Assembly (NCBI GenBank): GCA_035362835.1
Contig: DAOSDY010000003.1
Span: 62,001 to 126,000 of the forward strand
Length of the DNA stretch: 64,000 nt
Source: Melioribacteraceae bacterium
Lineage (GTDB): Bacteria; Bacteroidota; Ignavibacteria; Ignavibacteriales; Melioribacteraceae
Direction: 5' to 3'
The notes under the pieces were generated by a model. That model did no database searches, was not told where the DNA came from, and worked only from the letters and a program-made list of their open reading frames with translations. Shown one piece after another: positions 62,025 to 64,000 of the stretch. Position 1 is the stretch's first letter. Each line of letters begins with the position of its first letter. A program made the translations under genes and the position numbers.

Positions 62025-64000
62025 ATGAAAAAATTATTTATTCTCATCTTAATCGTTTCATCTGTATTCAATGCACAGGATTTTACAAATGAAACAAAAG
62101 AGGAGAGAAACGCTAGAATGAAGTGGTGGCGCGATGCGCGCTTCGGAATGTTTATCCATTGGGGCTTATATTCAATTCCGGCCGGCGAGTGGAATAATTC
62201 CAAAAACCACGGCGAATGGATCAGGACAACCGCTCAGATTCCGCTTGAAGATTACAGCCGGCTTGCCGGTCAGTTCAACCCTTCTAAATTCAAGGCGGAT
62301 GATTGGGTTAGAATGGCTAAGGAAGCGGGAATGAAGTATATTGTTATTACTTCGAAGCATCACGACGGTTTCTGCCTGTTCGATTCCGATCATACAGAGT
62401 TTGATGTAATGTCCACACCGTTTAAGCGCGATATACTTAAAGAACTTTCCGATGCTTGCCGTAAATACGGGCTTAAGATCTGCTGGTATCACTCAATTAT
62501 GGATTGGAATCATCCTGATTATCTGCCCAGGAGAGAATGGGAAAAGGACCGTACAGCGGATGGTGCCGACTTCTCCAGATTTATTCAATATCTGAAAAAC
62601 CAGTTAAAGGAATTATTGACCAATTACGGCGAGATCGGAGTTCTATGGTTCGACGGGGAATGGGAGACAACATGGAATTCCGAATACGGAATAGAGCTTT
62701 ACAATTATGTTAGAAGTCTTCAGCCGGATATAATTGTTAATAATCGGGTGGGTGTTGGAAGAAGCGGTATGGAGGGGACTACAAGGGAAGGTGAATTCGG
62801 GGGGGACTTCGGTACTCCCGAACAACAGATTCCAGCTACCGGATTGCCGGGCGTTGACTGGGAGACCTGCATGACGATGAATGACCACTGGGGATATAAT
62901 AAGAACGATAAGAATTTTAAATCCTCGCAGGAACTGATCAGAATGATAGCCGACGTTGCATCGAAAGGGGGAAATTTTCTTTTGAATATTGGCCCTACTT
63001 CGGAAGGAATATTCCCTCCTGAAAGTATTGAACGTTTAAAAGAGATCGGTAACTGGATGAACCTCTACGGTGAATCGATCTACGGCACCGAAGCCAGTCC
63101 CTTTGCAAAACTTGAATGGGGCCGAGCTACAAAAAAGAGGATCGGTAATAATACCAGACTTTATCTTCATGTATTCGACTGGCCTTCGGACGGGAAACTG
63201 ATAATACCCGGTATTTACAATAAACCGCTTATGTCGTATCTGCTCGGAGATAAAAGAAAAAATCTGCTTCCTGTTCAGAGAAATGAAGACGCAATAATTA
63301 TCCAGCTGCCTGAGAATGCGCCTGATGGAAATAACAGCGTTGTGATTCTTGATGTGGAAGGAAAGGAGGACGTAAGTCATCCTCCTGTAATTGTTAGTGA
63401 TAATTTTATTTTTATAGAATCATTAACAGTCAGTCTTAAGACCGAACGGCCTAACGTTGAGATTAGGTATACACTCGACGGGACTGTTCCTGACCTGAAT
63501 TCAAGACTTTACTCTAACGGAATTGTGTTGAAAGAATCGGCTGAAGTTTCTGCTCGGTGTTTTAGAAACGGAAAACCTGTAAGCGGTACTTCACGCGCAA
63601 ATTTTGAACGGGTGCTGCCCGCAAAATCCCAAAGTATTAATAACCCGGCTCAAGGAATTAGTTATAAGTATTTTGAAGGGAACTGGGATTCAATTCCCGA
63701 ATTCAATTCACTCATTCCGGTGAAAGAGGGATATTTAGATAATTTCAATTTCTCACCGCGTAATCAAGTTGAATATTTCGGTTTTCAGTTTACCGGATAT
63801 ATTTCTGTCCCTGCGGATGATGTATATACATTTTATACGGATTCGGACGATGGAAGCAGACTTTTCATTGACGGTAAACTTATAGTTGATAACGACGGGC
63901 TTCACGGAATGCAGGAGAAGGAAGGATCTATTGCACTCTCTAAAGGTTATCATTCCATACTTGTCGAGTATTTTGAAAAGACAGGGGGAGACGATCTTAA
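62025..64000 (+). CDS. Secreted GH29 alpha-L-fucosidase with C-terminal domains (cut at window end)
   Basis: The frame is open from the ATG to the end, 658 codons, with no stop. A signal peptide (about 1-17, MKKLFILILIVSSVFNA) is followed by a GH29 catalytic domain (about 25-370) with FGMFIHWGLYSIPAGEW, KYIVITSKHHDGFCLFDS and the nucleophile Asp210 in GVLWFDGEW. Then come a chitobiase C-terminal-like beta domain (about 464-515, RYTLDGTVPDLNS) and a PA14 domain (about 544 onward, with YTFYTDSDDGSRLFIDGK). It removes fucose from glycans outside the cell; the end is missing. Confidence 0.92.
   Translation, partial: MKKLFILILIVSSVFNAQDFTNETKEERNARMKWWRDARFGMFIHWGLYSIPAGEWNNSKNHGEWIRTTAQIPLEDYSRLAGQFNPSKFKADDWVRMAKEAGMKYIVITSKHHDGFCLFDSDHTEFDVMSTPFKRDILKELSDACRKYGLKICWYHSIMDWNHPDYLPRREWEKDRTADGADFSRFIQYLKNQLKELLTNYGEIGVLWFDGEWETTWNSEYGIELYNYVRSLQPDIIVNNRVGVGRSGMEGTTREGEFGGDFGTPEQQIPATGLPGVDWETCMTMNDHWGYNKNDKNFKSSQELIRMIADVASKGGNFLLNIGPTSEGIFPPESIERLKEIGNWMNLYGESIYGTEASPFAKLEWGRATKKRIGNNTRLYLHVFDWPSDGKLIIPGIYNKPLMSYLLGDKRKNLLPVQRNEDAIIIQLPENAPDGNNSVVILDVEGKEDVSHPPVIVSDNFIFIESLTVSLKTERPNVEIRYTLDGTVPDLNSRLYSNGIVLKESAEVSARCFRNGKPVSGTSRANFERVLPAKSQSINNPAQGISYKYFEGNWDSIPEFNSLIPVKEGYLDNFNFSPRNQVEYFGFQFTGYISVPADDVYTFYTDSDDGSRLFIDGKLIVDNDGLHGMQEKEGSIALSKGYHSILVEYFEKTGGDDL

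Noticed and set aside
1..64000. CRISPR array, prophage, insertion sequence, tRNA or rRNA gene
   Set aside because: Looked for regularly spaced repeats, transposase or integrase motifs and cloverleaf-type sequences in the gaps; none was found by eye.

Overview
The window looks like chromosome of a member of the Ignavibacteria or a close relative in the Bacteroidota/Chlorobi group. The signs are a moderately AT-rich genome; an hrcA-grpE-dnaJ heat-shock operon; a cbb3 oxidase operon in which CcoN and CcoO are fused; three S46 dipeptidyl-peptidases in tandem; TonB-plug surface proteins; and several upstream regions carrying the Bacteroidota-type promoter element TAnnTTTG, some with TTTG about 17-20 bases before it. 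No rRNA, tRNA, insertion sequence, phage gene or CRISPR array was found. The taxonomic call is an inference from gene content, not from a phylogenetic marker.

Layout. 1-6.1 kb (+): hrcA-grpE-dnaJ, then a helix-hairpin-helix protein, a pilin-like membrane protein, a PilM-like actin-fold protein, rsmD and coaD. 6.1-8.4 kb (-): a sodium/solute symporter with a soluble tail and a two-helix partner. 8.7-16.6 kb: PpiD-like foldase, outer-membrane barrel, aroK-aroB, a GHL10 glycosidase-like protein, an alpha/beta hydrolase (-) and a DUF192 protein. 16.6-19.8 kb (-): an aconitase with an 80-residue lysine-rich histone-H1-like tail, and gmhA. 20.2-25.1 kb (+): a membrane protein, an OPT transporter and an M3 peptidase. 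25.1-30.0 kb: two tandem barrel-less TonB-plug proteins (-), a class V aminotransferase (+), a small conserved-looking protein and phosphomannomutase (-). 30.1-37.3 kb (+): a double zinc-ribbon protein and three S46 peptidases. 37.3-43.7 kb: homoserine dehydrogenase, DUF1289-cobO, and an ATP-grasp ligase divergent from a C39-like peptidase and an isochorismatase-like hydrolase, then SixA, HD and Nudix genes. 43.6-52.1 kb (-): cbb3 oxidase structural and assembly genes, ccoI-ccoS-ccoNO-ccoQ-ccoP-ccoG-fixH-safE. 52.3-64 kb: SDR, Sua5/TsaC, MFS, queC, queF, a tyrosine phenol-lyase, glnD, murI, an ADP-sugar Nudix hydrolase and a secreted GH29 fucosidase cut by the window end.

Together the genes suggest a microaerobic or facultative heterotroph living on peptides and polysaccharides. 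S46 and M3 peptidases plus the OPT transporter would degrade and import peptides. Tyrosine phenol-lyase and homoserine dehydrogenase handle amino acids. The fucosidase and GHL10 protein act on glycans, and the cbb3 oxidase allows respiration at low oxygen.

The most unusual items are the aconitase with a histone-like tail, the divergent ATP-grasp/C39-peptidase locus with two interlocked promoters, the paired plug-only TonB proteins, and a lyase that looks like a tryptophanase at family level but carries the full tyrosine phenol-lyase residue signature.
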